Shown here: piece after piece, positions 27,075-36,147 of the stretch
How positions within the stretch are numbered: the first letter of the stretch is position 1
How the letters are laid out: each line of letters starts with the position of its first letter
From: Malonomonas sp036526255
GTDB taxonomy: Bacteria; Desulfobacterota; Desulfuromonadia; Desulfuromonadales; Geopsychrobacteraceae
Reading direction: 5' to 3'
Assembly (NCBI GenBank): GCA_036526255.1
Contig: DATCYW010000092.1
Span: 1 to 64,000 of the forward strand
DNA: 64,000 bases
Program-made: the position numbers and the translations under genes
Notes under the pieces: model-generated
What the model saw: the letters and a program-made list of their open reading frames with translations, nothing else
What the model was told of the DNA's origin: nothing
Database searches by the model: none

Positions 27075-28148
27075 TTACTGCCAGAGAAGAACCGCAACAC
27101 CGGTGATCACAATATTTGCCAGTGACAAAGGGAGCAGGATTTTCCAGCCCAAAGTCATCAGCTGGTCATAACGGAAGCGAGGGAACGTCGCCCGGATCCA
27201 GATCATAAAGAACATGGCGGCAAAGACCTTCAGCAAGAAAGCGATTGGTCCAGGGATGATCCCGAGGCCGTCCCAGCCACCCAGAAACAGGGTTGCGCCG
27301 ATCGCGGAAACGGTCACCATGTTCGCATACTCGGCCATGAAGAAGAGCGCATACTTCATCGATGAGTATTCGGTACAGAACCCGGAGACCAGCTCTGTCT
27401 CAGCTTCCGGAAGGTCAAACGGGGTCCGGTTAATTTCCGCCATACCGCTGATAACGAACAGTCCAAATGCCAGCGGCTGGGTGAAGATGTACCAGTTGGG
27501 GATAAAGCTCAAGGATTCAAGTCCCCAGAGCGGTCCCTGCTGGGCAGCAACGATGCCGCGCAAACTGAGGGTTTCGGAGAGCATGAAAACAGCGATGATC
27601 GCTAGGCCGGCTGCCAACTCGTAAGAGATCATCTGCGCCGTAGAACGGATACCACCAAGCAGCGAGTATTTGCTGTTCGAAGCCAGACCGGCAAGAACGA
27701 TCCCGTAGACTCCCAGCCCGGCCATGGCCAGGATGAAGAGGATACCGATGTTCAGGTCAGTCACCTGCAGCGGGATCAGGTAAGTCACACCGTCGTAGGT
27801 GACGTTGAGGTCGCCGCCGAAAGGGATAACCGCGATCGAGATGAACGCCGGAGCCAGGATCATCATCGGCGCCAGAATAAAGGCAAAAGTATGTGCCTCT
27901 GACGGGATGATATCCTCTTTGAAAAACAGCTTCAGACCATCGGCGATCGGCTGCAACAAGCCCTTGGGGCCTGTCATCGTGGGCCCCATCCGGGTTTGCA
28001 TCCGGCCGATAACCTTACGCTCTACCCAGGTCGCATACGCAACGATCAGAATCGTCACAATGAAAGCCACCATGATCTTCGCCAGCATTGCTGCAGTGAA
28101 AAGCAAGGGGCTGTTTGAGAGTGTCAAAACCTCTGGCGTCATGACCAT
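27075..28148 (-). CDS. nuoH: NADH-quinone oxidoreductase subunit H
   Basis: The 357-residue, eight-helix subunit forms the quinone entry tunnel. Typical segments are ERKVIGRMQTRMGPTMTGP, LQPIADGLKLFFKEDIIP, AEINRTPFDLPEAETELVSG and FPRFRYDQLM. Starts at the first or third codon are both consistent with the AAGGAAGAGG upstream. Confidence 0.96.
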   Translation of the reverse strand: MVMTPEVLTLSNSPLLFTAAMLAKIMVAFIVTILIVAYATWVERKVIGRMQTRMGPTMTGPKGLLQPIADGLKLFFKEDIIPSEAHTFAFILAPMMILAPAFISIAVIPFGGDLNVTYDGVTYLIPLQVTDLNIGILFILAMAGLGVYGIVLAGLASNSKYSLLGGIRSTAQMISYELAAGLAIIAVFMLSETLSLRGIVAAQQGPLWGLESLSFIPNWYIFTQPLAFGLFVISGMAEINRTPFDLPEAETELVSGFCTEYSSMKYALFFMAEYANMVTVSAIGATLFLGGWDGLGIIPGPIAFLLKVFAAMFFMIWIRATFPRFRYDQLMTLGWKILLPLSLANIVITGVAVLLWQ

Positions 28149-28221
28149 CCTCTTCCTTAAAGTCTATGGCATTGCTGCCGTAATCAGCCGGTAAGAATTA
28201 CCGACAACCCAATAAAGTCTG

Positions 28222-30690
28222 TTACTTAACAGGTTCCACGACAATGGCTGCCTGGCCAGTGTAGATACTGTTCAATTCAAGTTGTGCGAAGTGGTAAGGA
28301 GCAAACATGACCCCTTTTGGTAACCGACGATCAACTTTCACTTTGGCCTGAATCTCGCCGCCAGCGGCTTTCAGTTTCAGCAGATCGCCTTCTGCCAGCT
28401 TCAATTCAGCAGCATCCTCACGACAGAGCTCGATGTAAGGCTCGGTAACAACCGCCATCGGCCCTTTTGCATAGGTCGAAACGGTGCCGCTGTGATACAG
28501 GGAACTACCGACCAAAAGCTGATATTTGCCTGCCAGTTCAGTGGCACCAGCGACCGGAACCAGCTGCTTTACTTTCGGCTGCTGAATATCGCCACCCCAG
28601 ACGTAGCCCTGTGGACCGACCATCTCAAGGTTGACCATTTCGTATCCAGGAGTCGCTGCGGCAAGGGCTGCAAACACCTCAGCAGCGGTAGCCGGAGCTT
28701 TACCACCAAACGCCTGAATCAGCTGCTGCAGGATGGCGAAATCGGTCTTAGCTTCACCCGGCGACTTGATACCAACGCGCAGCCGCTGAATCCGGCGCTC
28801 GGCATTGGTAAAGGTGCCGTCTTTCTCGGCGAACGAGGCTGCCGGGAACACCACGTCAGCTTTCTGAGCTGACGGGGAGAGGTACAGGTCCTGTACCACC
28901 AGAAAAGAGGTTTCCAGTGCTTTCGAGACCAGAGCGCGATCCGGGTAAGAGGTCAACGGATCCTCGCCTAGCAGGTAAAGGGCCTTGAGCTCGCCCTTGC
29001 CGGCGGCAGCCAGCATCTGCTGTGCACCGAGCCCTTTTTTCCCAGGGGTGATCGACTGGTCGATAGCGCCCTGGCTGTTGGCTTTTTCGCCGCAGACATA
29101 GAGTCCGGACCCCTGGCGACCGGCGATTCCGGTCAAAAGGGCCAGATTTGCCGCCGCAATGCCGAGCTCTTTGCTGTAAGCCGTATAGGGAAGACCGTAG
29201 GCAAGCAGGATTGCAGCGTTCTCTGCCTGAGCCAGTTCACGCGCTGCTTGTTTGATCGCCTCAACTCCGACACCAGTAGCGGCAGCGACAGCATCGACTG
29301 AATAATCCTTCAATGCCTCTTTAAAGTCTTCCAGCCCCGCAATCGCATCCGTCTTGGCCAAACCCTGGTCGAACAATGCCGAGCAGAGACCGTTGAGCAG
29401 GTTCAGCTCCATGCCCGGCTTGTGCAGCATGGTTCTGGCGTTAGGCAATTTGGTGAATTTGCCACGCTTGTCGGCAATGACAGTCAGCTTGGCGTCATTG
29501 CGACGAATCGCCTGATTGACAACCATACCGAAAACCGGATGTGTTTCGTAAAAATCAGAGCGGATCGAAAGAATTGCAGTACAGTTTTCGACCTGCGGGA
29601 AGGTTGCAGTAGAAGATTGCAGACCAAGCGTCTGCTGAAGACCCTCGGTCAAGCCCTTATAACACTCACCACCTGAGTGATCGAGGTTTTCGGTACCCAG
29701 GGTTTTTGCCAGAGACTTAACCAGAAACAACTCTTCGTTGGTCAGTCGTGCACCGGAGATAACCCCAAGTTTTTCACCAGCCTCTTTGAACCCGGCAACC
29801 GCAACCTGAATAGCATCGGTCCAACTGGTTTCGACCAGCTTGCCGTTTCTGCGCACCAGCGGCTGAGTCAGACGTTTTTTGTTGTTGACAAAGGATGCAC
29901 CAAAACGGCCACGGATACAGAGATTGCCGTCGTTGACACCAGTTTTGTCGTTAAAGCGGATCGTCTGTACCTCATTGTCTTTGGTTCCCATGGTGACAGT
30001 ACAACCATTACCGCAGTAACCACAGACCGAATCGACCTCTTTGAGCTGCCATGGCCGAGCCTTGAACTTGAACGGCCGCGGCAGGATCGCGCCGACCGGA
30101 CACATGGAGACACACTGACCGCAGAATTCGCAGTTCAAACCACGGTCGAACGCGGTCGCGATCTTGGTTTCAAAGCCACGATTGATAAAAGAGTAAGACC
30201 CATAACCGACAATCTCGTCACAGACCCGGACACACTTACCGCAAAGCACACAACGGTTCATGTTTCGTTCGATCAACGGGTTGATTTCATCGGTCGGCAG
30301 GTCGAACTTTTCACCTTCAAAACGGTTGGTAACCACTTCGTATTCGTAGGTCAAGTCCTGCAGGTCGCATTCGCCGGCCTTATCACAGATCGGGCATTCG
30401 ACAACGTGGTTGACCAGCAGAAACTCAAGCACGGTCTTGCGGACCTTGCGGATCTCTGCCGACATGGTGTTGACAACCATCCCCTCAGTGACCGGAGTCG
30501 TGCAGGAGGGAATCAGGCGCCCCTTCATCTGCTCCACTTCCACCAGGCAAACCCGGCAGGCTCCGTAAGGCAACAGCTTCTTGGCGTAGCAAAGCACCGG
30601 GATATTGATGCCGAGCTCTTTAGCCGCCTCGTAAATCGTTGCGGTTTTGCTGACCTTAATTTGCTTTCCGTCAATCGTAAGATTAACCAT
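28222..30690 (-). CDS. nuoG: NADH-quinone oxidoreductase subunit G
   Basis: I start at MVNLTIDGKQ, five bases after a GAGG site; the frame extends seven codons further. The 822-residue protein begins with a 2Fe-2S ferredoxin domain (YGACRVCLVEV with later C), then the His-Cys cluster region (HVVECPICDKAGECDLQ). Two 4Fe-4S motifs follow (CVLCGKCVRVC and CEFCGQCVSMCPVGAI), then the extra cluster motif CGYCGNGC at the head of the molybdopterin-oxidoreductase-like domain. The cluster-N7-type motif is therefore present. It is a periplasm-independent cytoplasmic arm subunit feeding NuoI. Confidence 0.95.
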   Translation of the reverse strand: MVNLTIDGKQIKVSKTATIYEAAKELGINIPVLCYAKKLLPYGACRVCLVEVEQMKGRLIPSCTTPVTEGMVVNTMSAEIRKVRKTVLEFLLVNHVVECPICDKAGECDLQDLTYEYEVVTNRFEGEKFDLPTDEINPLIERNMNRCVLCGKCVRVCDEIVGYGSYSFINRGFETKIATAFDRGLNCEFCGQCVSMCPVGAILPRPFKFKARPWQLKEVDSVCGYCGNGCTVTMGTKDNEVQTIRFNDKTGVNDGNLCIRGRFGASFVNNKKRLTQPLVRRNGKLVETSWTDAIQVAVAGFKEAGEKLGVISGARLTNEELFLVKSLAKTLGTENLDHSGGECYKGLTEGLQQTLGLQSSTATFPQVENCTAILSIRSDFYETHPVFGMVVNQAIRRNDAKLTVIADKRGKFTKLPNARTMLHKPGMELNLLNGLCSALFDQGLAKTDAIAGLEDFKEALKDYSVDAVAAATGVGVEAIKQAARELAQAENAAILLAYGLPYTAYSKELGIAAANLALLTGIAGRQGSGLYVCGEKANSQGAIDQSITPGKKGLGAQQMLAAAGKGELKALYLLGEDPLTSYPDRALVSKALETSFLVVQDLYLSPSAQKADVVFPAASFAEKDGTFTNAERRIQRLRVGIKSPGEAKTDFAILQQLIQAFGGKAPATAAEVFAALAAATPGYEMVNLEMVGPQGYVWGGDIQQPKVKQLVPVAGATELAGKYQLLVGSSLYHSGTVSTYAKGPMAVVTEPYIELCREDAAELKLAEGDLLKLKAAGGEIQAKVKVDRRLPKGVMFAPYHFAQLELNSIYTGQAAIVVEPVK

Positions 30691-30726
30691 CTTAACCTCG
30701 TAGCAACTCAATAACAGTGAGTGTGA

Positions 30727-32508
30727 CTAATCGATAGCCATGAAACGGCAGGCGTCGTAGCAGGAGGTACACTTGGTGCACTTCTCCAGGTCGATGTAAG
30801 CCACCTTGCCCTTTTCCCATTCGATTGCGTCAACCGGGCAAACACGCGGGCAGATACCACACTTCTTGCATTTATCCTCAATGACACGGAAATGCAGCAG
30901 CGGCTTACAGGAGTGCGAAGGACACTCGCCATCCTTGATGTGGGTCTCGTACTCATGACGGAAATAACGAATCGTCGACAGAACCGGATTTGGTGCCGTC
31001 TGGCCAAGGCCGCAGAGCGAGCTCTTCTTGATATCGTAGGCCATGTCTTCAAGCATCTCGATATCACCTTCGCGCCCCTTGCCCTCGGTGATCCGCTCAA
31101 GAATCTCAAGCATGATCTTCAGACCGATCCGACAAGGGATACACTTGCCGCAGGACTCAACCCGGGTGAAGTTGAGAAAGAAGCGGGCGATGTCGACCAT
31201 ACAGGTGGTTTCGTCCATGACGACCAGGCCACCAGAACCCATCATCGCACCAGCCTTGATCAACGAATCGTAGTCGACCTGTGCGTCCAGGCCCTCAGCC
31301 GGCAAGCAACCACCGGATGGCCCCCCCGCCTGAACCGCTTTGAACTTGCGGTTATTCTCGATACCACCACAGACATCGTAGATGACTTCCTTCATGGTGG
31401 TACCGGCCGGAACTTCGACCAGACCGGTGTGCTTGACCTTGCCGGTCAAGGCGAAAATCTTGGTGCCCTTGGTTCCTTCGGTACCGATGGAGTTATACCA
31501 GTCAGCGCCGTTGTAGAAGATGTAAGCAACGTTGGCAAAGGTCTCAACGTTATTGATATTGGTCGGCTTAGTCCAGAGTCCGCGCACCGCCGGGAAGGGC
31601 GGACGGGGGCGGGACATGCCGCGATGGCCTTCGATGGAAGCCATCAGTGCGGTTTCTTCACCACAGACGAAGGCACCAGCACCTGCCTTGATCCGCATAT
31701 CCAGGTCGAAACCCAGCCCCATGCAGTTCTTGCCGAGAAAACCTTTTTCGTAACAGGTATCGATCGCCAACTGTAAACGCTTGATCGCCAGCGGGTATTC
31801 TGCCCGGACATAAACATAGGCAAAATCACAACCGATAGCGTAAGCACCGATCATCATCCCTTCGATCAACCCATAGGGATCGCCTTCGAGAACCGAACGG
31901 TCCATAAACGCGCCCGGATCCCCCTCGTCGGCATTGCAGATCAGATATTTGTGATCTCCAGGGGTCGCCTTACAGAAAGACCACTTAACCCCGGTCGGGA
32001 AACCACCGCCCCCTCGACCACGCAGACCAGATTTCTTGACTTCTTCGATGACCTCGTCCTGAGTCATGGTGACCGCTTTTTTGATCCCCTTGAAGCCATC
32101 GTGCGCCAGGAAATCATCGAGACTTTCCGCATCGATGGTGCCACAGCGGGAGAAGATGATCCGCTGCTGCTTTTCGAGGAATTTTGAATAGTAGGGACCA
32201 GCGACCTTTTTGGCGATCGGCTCATTGCCGAGAATGTGCTCATCAACAATCTGCGGGACCAGATCAGCTGTGACAAAATCGTAAGTCACCGGATCCTTTC
32301 CTGGGACACAGACATCAACCAGCACATCGTTGGCGCAAAGACCGCGACAACCGGTGCTACTGACAGCACAGGCACTCCCGATCTGAGCGGCGACACCCTT
32401 CTTCTCGAATTCTGCTTCGAAAGCGGCAACGACATCGGCAGCGCCGGAAGCCAGACCACCAGTTCCGGTACAGATCAGAATTTTCAGTTTTTCAGCAGTT
32501 TCGGACAT
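30727..32508 (-). CDS. nuoF: NADH-quinone oxidoreductase subunit F, ferredoxin-extended
   Basis: From MSETAEKLK (GAGGAT upstream) the protein is 593 residues, about 150 longer than E. coli NuoF. An N-terminal thioredoxin-like 2Fe-2S-type region (cysteines around STGCRGLC) precedes the FMN/NADH core (GLRGRGGGGFPTGVKW, CNADEGDPGAFMDR). The N3 cluster motif ESCGKCIPCR and the later LCGLGQ cysteine follow. The C-terminus adds a two-cluster ferredoxin: CKKCGICPRVCPVDAI and CTKCTSCYDACRF. This layout is that of the HndC/HoxF-type subunits and suggests electron exchange with ferredoxin as well as NADH; that consequence is inferred. Confidence 0.93.
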   Translation of the reverse strand: MSETAEKLKILICTGTGGLASGAADVVAAFEAEFEKKGVAAQIGSACAVSSTGCRGLCANDVLVDVCVPGKDPVTYDFVTADLVPQIVDEHILGNEPIAKKVAGPYYSKFLEKQQRIIFSRCGTIDAESLDDFLAHDGFKGIKKAVTMTQDEVIEEVKKSGLRGRGGGGFPTGVKWSFCKATPGDHKYLICNADEGDPGAFMDRSVLEGDPYGLIEGMMIGAYAIGCDFAYVYVRAEYPLAIKRLQLAIDTCYEKGFLGKNCMGLGFDLDMRIKAGAGAFVCGEETALMASIEGHRGMSRPRPPFPAVRGLWTKPTNINNVETFANVAYIFYNGADWYNSIGTEGTKGTKIFALTGKVKHTGLVEVPAGTTMKEVIYDVCGGIENNRKFKAVQAGGPSGGCLPAEGLDAQVDYDSLIKAGAMMGSGGLVVMDETTCMVDIARFFLNFTRVESCGKCIPCRIGLKIMLEILERITEGKGREGDIEMLEDMAYDIKKSSLCGLGQTAPNPVLSTIRYFRHEYETHIKDGECPSHSCKPLLHFRVIEDKCKKCGICPRVCPVDAIEWEKGKVAYIDLEKCTKCTSCYDACRFMAID

Positions 32509-32547
32509 AAATCTATCCTCAATACCATGCACGGTTGAATGGCGGAA

Positions 32548-33051
32548 TCAGCCCATTGCCTTATATTTTTCCACGACTTCGCCCGTCTTCTGGACGCTGA
32601 TGCTGCCGTAGGTTGCATCGTTCACCATGATGACCGGTGCCATACCGCAGGCACCGATGCAGGCAACATACTCAGCCGTAAACAAAAGATCCTCAGTGGT
32701 TTCGGCGTGGCCGATGCCAAGCTTTTCTTTGATGGCGTCGCCGATCCGGCCGGCGCCCTTAACGTGACAGGCGGTTCCCATGCAGACACGGATGATGTAC
32801 TTGCCACGTGGCTTCAGATGGAACTGGGCGTAAAAAGTTAAGACACCATAAATTTGACTGCTATAGACGTTCAGTCGTTCTGCCGCCAGGTGCACGGTGG
32901 CCTCAGGAATATAGCCGTACGCTTCCTGAATCCCCTGCAGGACCGGCATCAGATTGCCGTTCATCTCCAGATACTTGTCGATGACCTTGTTCGCTGCAGT
33001 CAGATCGATTTCTTCTTCTACTGCTTCTACCTGCGCTACGGTTTCCGTCAT
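32548..33051 (-). CDS. nuoE: NADH-quinone oxidoreductase subunit E
   Basis: The open frame begins far inside nuoD, but the start at MTETVAQVEA has AGAGGA six bases upstream. The 167-residue protein has the thioredoxin-like 2Fe-2S fold: VCMGTACHVKG supplies the first cysteine pair and VACIGACGMAPVIMVND the second. It holds cluster N1a next to NuoF. Confidence 0.94.
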   Translation of the reverse strand: MTETVAQVEAVEEEIDLTAANKVIDKYLEMNGNLMPVLQGIQEAYGYIPEATVHLAAERLNVYSSQIYGVLTFYAQFHLKPRGKYIIRVCMGTACHVKGAGRIGDAIKEKLGIGHAETTEDLLFTAEYVACIGACGMAPVIMVNDATYGSISVQKTGEVVEKYKAMG

Positions 33052-33082
33052 GTTGTCCTCTTGTCTCATCACAACTTGAACG

Positions 33083-34264
33083 TTAACGGTCAATTTCACC
33101 GAGAACGATATCGAGGGTACCGATAACAGCAATAACATCTGCCAGCAGTTTGCCTTCAACCATCTGCGGCAGACCCTGCAGATTGACAAACGATGGCGGC
33201 CGAACCTTCATCCGCACCGGCATCGGCGAACCGTCAGAAACCAGATAGTAGCCAAGCTCACCCTTAGGCGCTTCGATGCCCTGATAAATCTCGCCTGGCT
33301 CGGGAGAGAAACCTTCAGAGACAATTTTGAAGTGATGGATCAGACCCTCAATAGTGTCAACCACGCTCTTTTTCGGTGGCAGACAGACTTTCGGGCAGTC
33401 GGCCAGGATCGGGCCGGGCTTCAGCTTATCGAGTGCCTGCAGGATAATCCGACTGGATTGACGCATCTCGTCGAGACGACACTTGTAACGGGCGAAGGTG
33501 TCGCCCTCTTCACGGACCGGAACTTCGAAATCGTAGTCTTCGTAACCGGAGTAGGGGTTATCGCGACGCAGATCCCAATCGACTCCAGAGGCGCGCAAGG
33601 CCGGCCCGGTGATACCGATATCGATGGCAGCCTCTGCACTGATATGACCAACACCCTGGGTCCGCAGCTGCCAGATCTTGTTACCTGTCAGCAGACCCTC
33701 ATAGGTCTCAACGTGGCCAGGCATCGACTCGGCAAATTTGCGGATCTCTGCGTCCAGTCCGTCCGGCAGATCTTCTGACAGCCCACCGACGCGGAAATAG
33801 TTGGAGGTCATCCGGGCACCGGAGACTTTTTCGTAGATATCAGTAATCTCTTCACGCTCACGGAAACAGTAAAGGAACACCGTCATAGCGCCGATATCGA
33901 GAGCGTGACAGGCCAGCCAGACCAGGTGACTCTTCAAGCGAGTCAGCTCGGTAAGGATGACGCGAATCTGCTCAGCACGCTTAGGGATTTTGTCGGTGAT
34001 ACCGAGCAGTTTCTCAACTGCCAGCACATAACCGAGGTTGTTACTCATCGGCGCCAGATAGTCGAGCCGGTCGGTCAGCGGAATAATCTGATGGTAGGTG
34101 CGGTATTCCGAAAGCTTTTCGGTTCCACGGTGCAGGAAGCCGATATGCGGGGTCGCCTTTACGACGATCTCACCATCAAGTTCCAGGATCAGCTGCAACA
34201 CGCCGTGAGTCGACGGGTGCTGCGGTCCCATGTTGATGATCATTGTTTCGGATTTAACTGCCAT
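33083..34264 (-). CDS. nuoD: NADH-quinone oxidoreductase subunit D
   Basis: The 393-residue quinone-site subunit is a separate gene, unlike the fused nuoCD of E. coli. It has NMGPQHPSTHGVLQ with the quinone-binding histidine, IGFLHRGTEKL and the terminal VIGTLDIVLGEIDR. It is homologous to NiFe-hydrogenase large subunits but lacks the nickel cysteines. CGAGG precedes the ATG. Confidence 0.96.
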   Translation of the reverse strand: MAVKSETMIINMGPQHPSTHGVLQLILELDGEIVVKATPHIGFLHRGTEKLSEYRTYHQIIPLTDRLDYLAPMSNNLGYVLAVEKLLGITDKIPKRAEQIRVILTELTRLKSHLVWLACHALDIGAMTVFLYCFREREEITDIYEKVSGARMTSNYFRVGGLSEDLPDGLDAEIRKFAESMPGHVETYEGLLTGNKIWQLRTQGVGHISAEAAIDIGITGPALRASGVDWDLRRDNPYSGYEDYDFEVPVREEGDTFARYKCRLDEMRQSSRIILQALDKLKPGPILADCPKVCLPPKKSVVDTIEGLIHHFKIVSEGFSPEPGEIYQGIEAPKGELGYYLVSDGSPMPVRMKVRPPSFVNLQGLPQMVEGKLLADVIAVIGTLDIVLGEIDR

Positions 34265-34302
34265 GTTAAGCCTCGTCCAGTGAAGGAATGTTATCGCGTC
34301 AG

Positions 34303-34785
34303 TTAGGAAAGACGGCCCTGATAGGGCTCACGGCCAGGACCCTGCAAAGGATAATCCTTGCGCAGCGGGTGACCTTCCCAATCGGCAGGCATCAGAATGC
34401 GGCGCTGATCGGGATGACCGTTAAAGCTGATCCCCATCAGGTCCCAACACTCGCGCTCATGCCAGTTGGCAGTCCCCCAGACAGTACTGACGGTATCAAC
34501 CACGGCATTCTGCTCTTCAACCGGCACCTTGATCCGCAGGCGCTGCTTGGTCGCGATGTTGTAGAGGTTATAGACCACCATGAACCGGGGTGCCTTACCG
34601 AGGTAATCGACACCGCAAAGGTCAGTCAGCAGGTTGTAACCACAGTCATCACGCAGAAAGGTGCAGATCTCTACGATCGGCTCTTTTGCCACCGTCACCG
34701 TGGTTTCACCACGATGTTCGACAACATCCAGCACGGCAGTAGAAAACTTTGCCTTCAACTTTTCAACAATCGCTTGATCGCTCAT
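34303..34785 (-). CDS. nuoC: NADH-quinone oxidoreductase subunit C
   Basis: The 160-residue protein is the 30-kDa subunit homologue. It ends with WHERECWDLMGISFNGHPDQ and MPADWEGHPLRKDYPL, the family signature. It stabilises NuoD and NuoB at the quinone site. Being unfused to nuoD fits a non-enterobacterial lineage. Confidence 0.95.
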   Translation of the reverse strand: MSDQAIVEKLKAKFSTAVLDVVEHRGETTVTVAKEPIVEICTFLRDDCGYNLLTDLCGVDYLGKAPRFMVVYNLYNIATKQRLRIKVPVEEQNAVVDTVSTVWGTANWHERECWDLMGISFNGHPDQRRILMPADWEGHPLRKDYPLQGPGREPYQGRLS

Positions 34786-34816
34786 TGTCTTGTCCCTGTT
34801 TAATGCTTACGGCCTA

Positions 34817-35335
34817 TCAGGCCTCGGAGATCCGGTCGCCAACGCCAATAGCGGCACCAAAGGAATTGCGCTCCTTCATGATCTTCTCCTGCAGCTTCAT
34901 CAAGCCGTAAAGAAGACCTTCCGGGCGGGGCGGACAACCGGGGATGTAAACATCAACCGGCAGGTACTCGTCAATCCCCTGCACAACGCTGTAGGTATCA
35001 AAAACGCCGCCCGAAGAAGCACAGGCCCCCATGGCAATAACATAACGCGGCTCAGGCATCTGCTCGTATACCGTCTGAATAACCGGCAGCATCTTCTTGG
35101 TGACGGTTCCGGCAATGATGATAACGTCAGCCTGACGTGGTGACGCACGGAACAGAACACCCATACGGTCCAGGTCAAAACGGGCAGCACCGGTTGCCAT
35201 CATCTCGATCGCGCAACAAGCCAGACCGAAGGTCATCGGCCATAACGAACTGGCACGTGACCAGTTAACCAATTTATCAAGACTGGTGGTAATAAACCCG
35301 TCACCGAGGGTCTTGGCTTGGCTCACTCCTCCCAT
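34817..35335 (-). CDS. nuoB: NADH-quinone oxidoreductase subunit B
   Basis: I start at MGGVSQAKTLG, which has AAAGGAG upstream and overlaps the end of nuoA by 13 bases; the open frame extends seven codons. The 172-residue protein binds cluster N2 through the adjacent cysteines in FGLACCAIEMMA, with ACASSGG and PGCPPRPEGLLYG as the other ligands. It delivers electrons to quinone. Confidence 0.96.
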   Translation of the reverse strand: MGGVSQAKTLGDGFITTSLDKLVNWSRASSLWPMTFGLACCAIEMMATGAARFDLDRMGVLFRASPRQADVIIIAGTVTKKMLPVIQTVYEQMPEPRYVIAMGACASSGGVFDTYSVVQGIDEYLPVDVYIPGCPPRPEGLLYGLMKLQEKIMKERNSFGAAIGVGDRISEA

Positions 35336-35682
35336 TCCAGAGCTCCTTTTTTCCATACGTAGATAAAGCCGACGAGCAGGATGATGATGAAGACACCCAT
35401 CTCAATAAAACCAAAAACCCCCAGACGCTTAAACATAACCGCCCAGGGATACAGGAAAACTGCTTCAATATCGAACAGGATGAAGAGCATCGCAACGATA
35501 TAGAATTTGATGGAAAACCGCTCTTGAGCGGAACCGAGCAGCGGCATCCCGCACTCGTAAGGAGCCAGCTTGACCGCACTGGGCTTCTTTTGTCCGATCA
35601 GGCGCGACATCACCACCGAACCAATTGCAAATGCGAATGCGATGCCGATCAGGACCATAATCGGCAAATATGTTTCCAGCAT
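35323..35682 (-). CDS. nuoA: NADH-quinone oxidoreductase subunit A
   Basis: The start MLETYLPIMV has GGAAGGAG nearby, giving 119 residues; the open frame reaches 21 codons further into the leader. It has three helices and the signature YECGMPLLGSAQERFSIKFY with the switch-loop cysteine. It is the first gene of nuoABCDEFGHIJKLMN. Confidence 0.95.
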   Translation of the reverse strand: MLETYLPIMVLIGIAFAFAIGSVVMSRLIGQKKPSAVKLAPYECGMPLLGSAQERFSIKFYIVAMLFILFDIEAVFLYPWAVMFKRLGVFGFIEMGVFIIILLVGFIYVWKKGALEWEE

Positions 35683-35760
35683 AAAACCCGCTCCTTCCAT
35701 TGAAGAAATTGGACCGTTGCCTGTGGACGCACAGAGAGTTTTCACGTCACAGCGTGAGGA

Positions 35761-35789
35761 AAATTAGAATATTCAACACAACATGTCAA
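35761..35789 (-). promoter_or_regulatory. sigma-70-type promoter of the nuo operon
   Basis: On the minus strand TTGACA is followed after 17 bases by TAATTT. It would start transcription about 70 bases before the nuoA ATG. No competing promoter of equal quality is visible in the 465-base gap upstream of nuoA. Confidence 0.7.
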
Positions 35790-35796
35790 GGAAAAA

Positions 35797-35812
35797 ATAC
35801 AGTATACTGTAT
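35797..35812. promoter_or_regulatory. perfect 16-bp palindrome upstream of the nuo promoter
   Basis: ATACAGTATACTGTAT is self-complementary throughout and lies 7 bases upstream of the -35 element. The position suits an activator, or a repressor that overlaps the polymerase edge. The regulator cannot be named from the sequence. Confidence 0.5.
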
Positions 35813-35933
35813 GCAATTAGTGGTCGCTAACTGGCTATAATTTATGACGTAATTACTGCTCTTTTCTGTCCTGACGCAAAACACAAAGGTGCAGGTTTTG
35901 CTATATATTGGACCCGAAACAAGGGTGGGTTTT

Positions 35934-35954
35934 AAATCAAACATTGTTTGATTT
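35934..35954. repeat. inverted repeat AAATCAAAC/GTTTGATTT
   Basis: Nine-base arms with a 3-base centre. This could be an operator or a weak terminator. It lies about 145 bases upstream of the nuo -35 element. Confidence 0.45.
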
Positions 35955-36099
35955 TCTAATGATCGAAGAAGTCGAGGTTTTTTGATTTCTGAGTTTTCAG
36001 GTCATGTATACGTTTTTTCTGCCCGGCATTTTGACAACCTTGCAACCCAGGTAAAAAAACAGAGGTTCGAACTTGCCACTGACGCTTGCATGCCCACCC

Positions 36100-36135
36100 C
36101 TTTGCACGGCAAAAAATGTTTTTTGCCATGCAAAG
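36100..36135. repeat. long inverted repeat after hslO
   Basis: Seventeen-base arms, 36100-36116 and 36119-36135, match except at one base that is still a G-U pair in RNA; the centre is 2 bases. It sits 12 bases beyond the hslO stop. It has no following T-run outside the arms, so it may act as a 3'-end-protecting hairpin or an AT-centred terminator for the hslO transcript. Confidence 0.6.
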
Positions 36136-36147
36136 AACCAGAGGATT

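Larger units (their letters stand above)
35813..36147. other. intergenic stretch between nuo leader and hslO
   Basis: I see no credible gene here; a plus-strand frame from 35982 has no ribosome site or family features. The segment is AT-rich and holds two inverted repeats listed separately. A TATAAT at about 35836 on the plus strand has no gene to drive. Confidence 0.6.
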
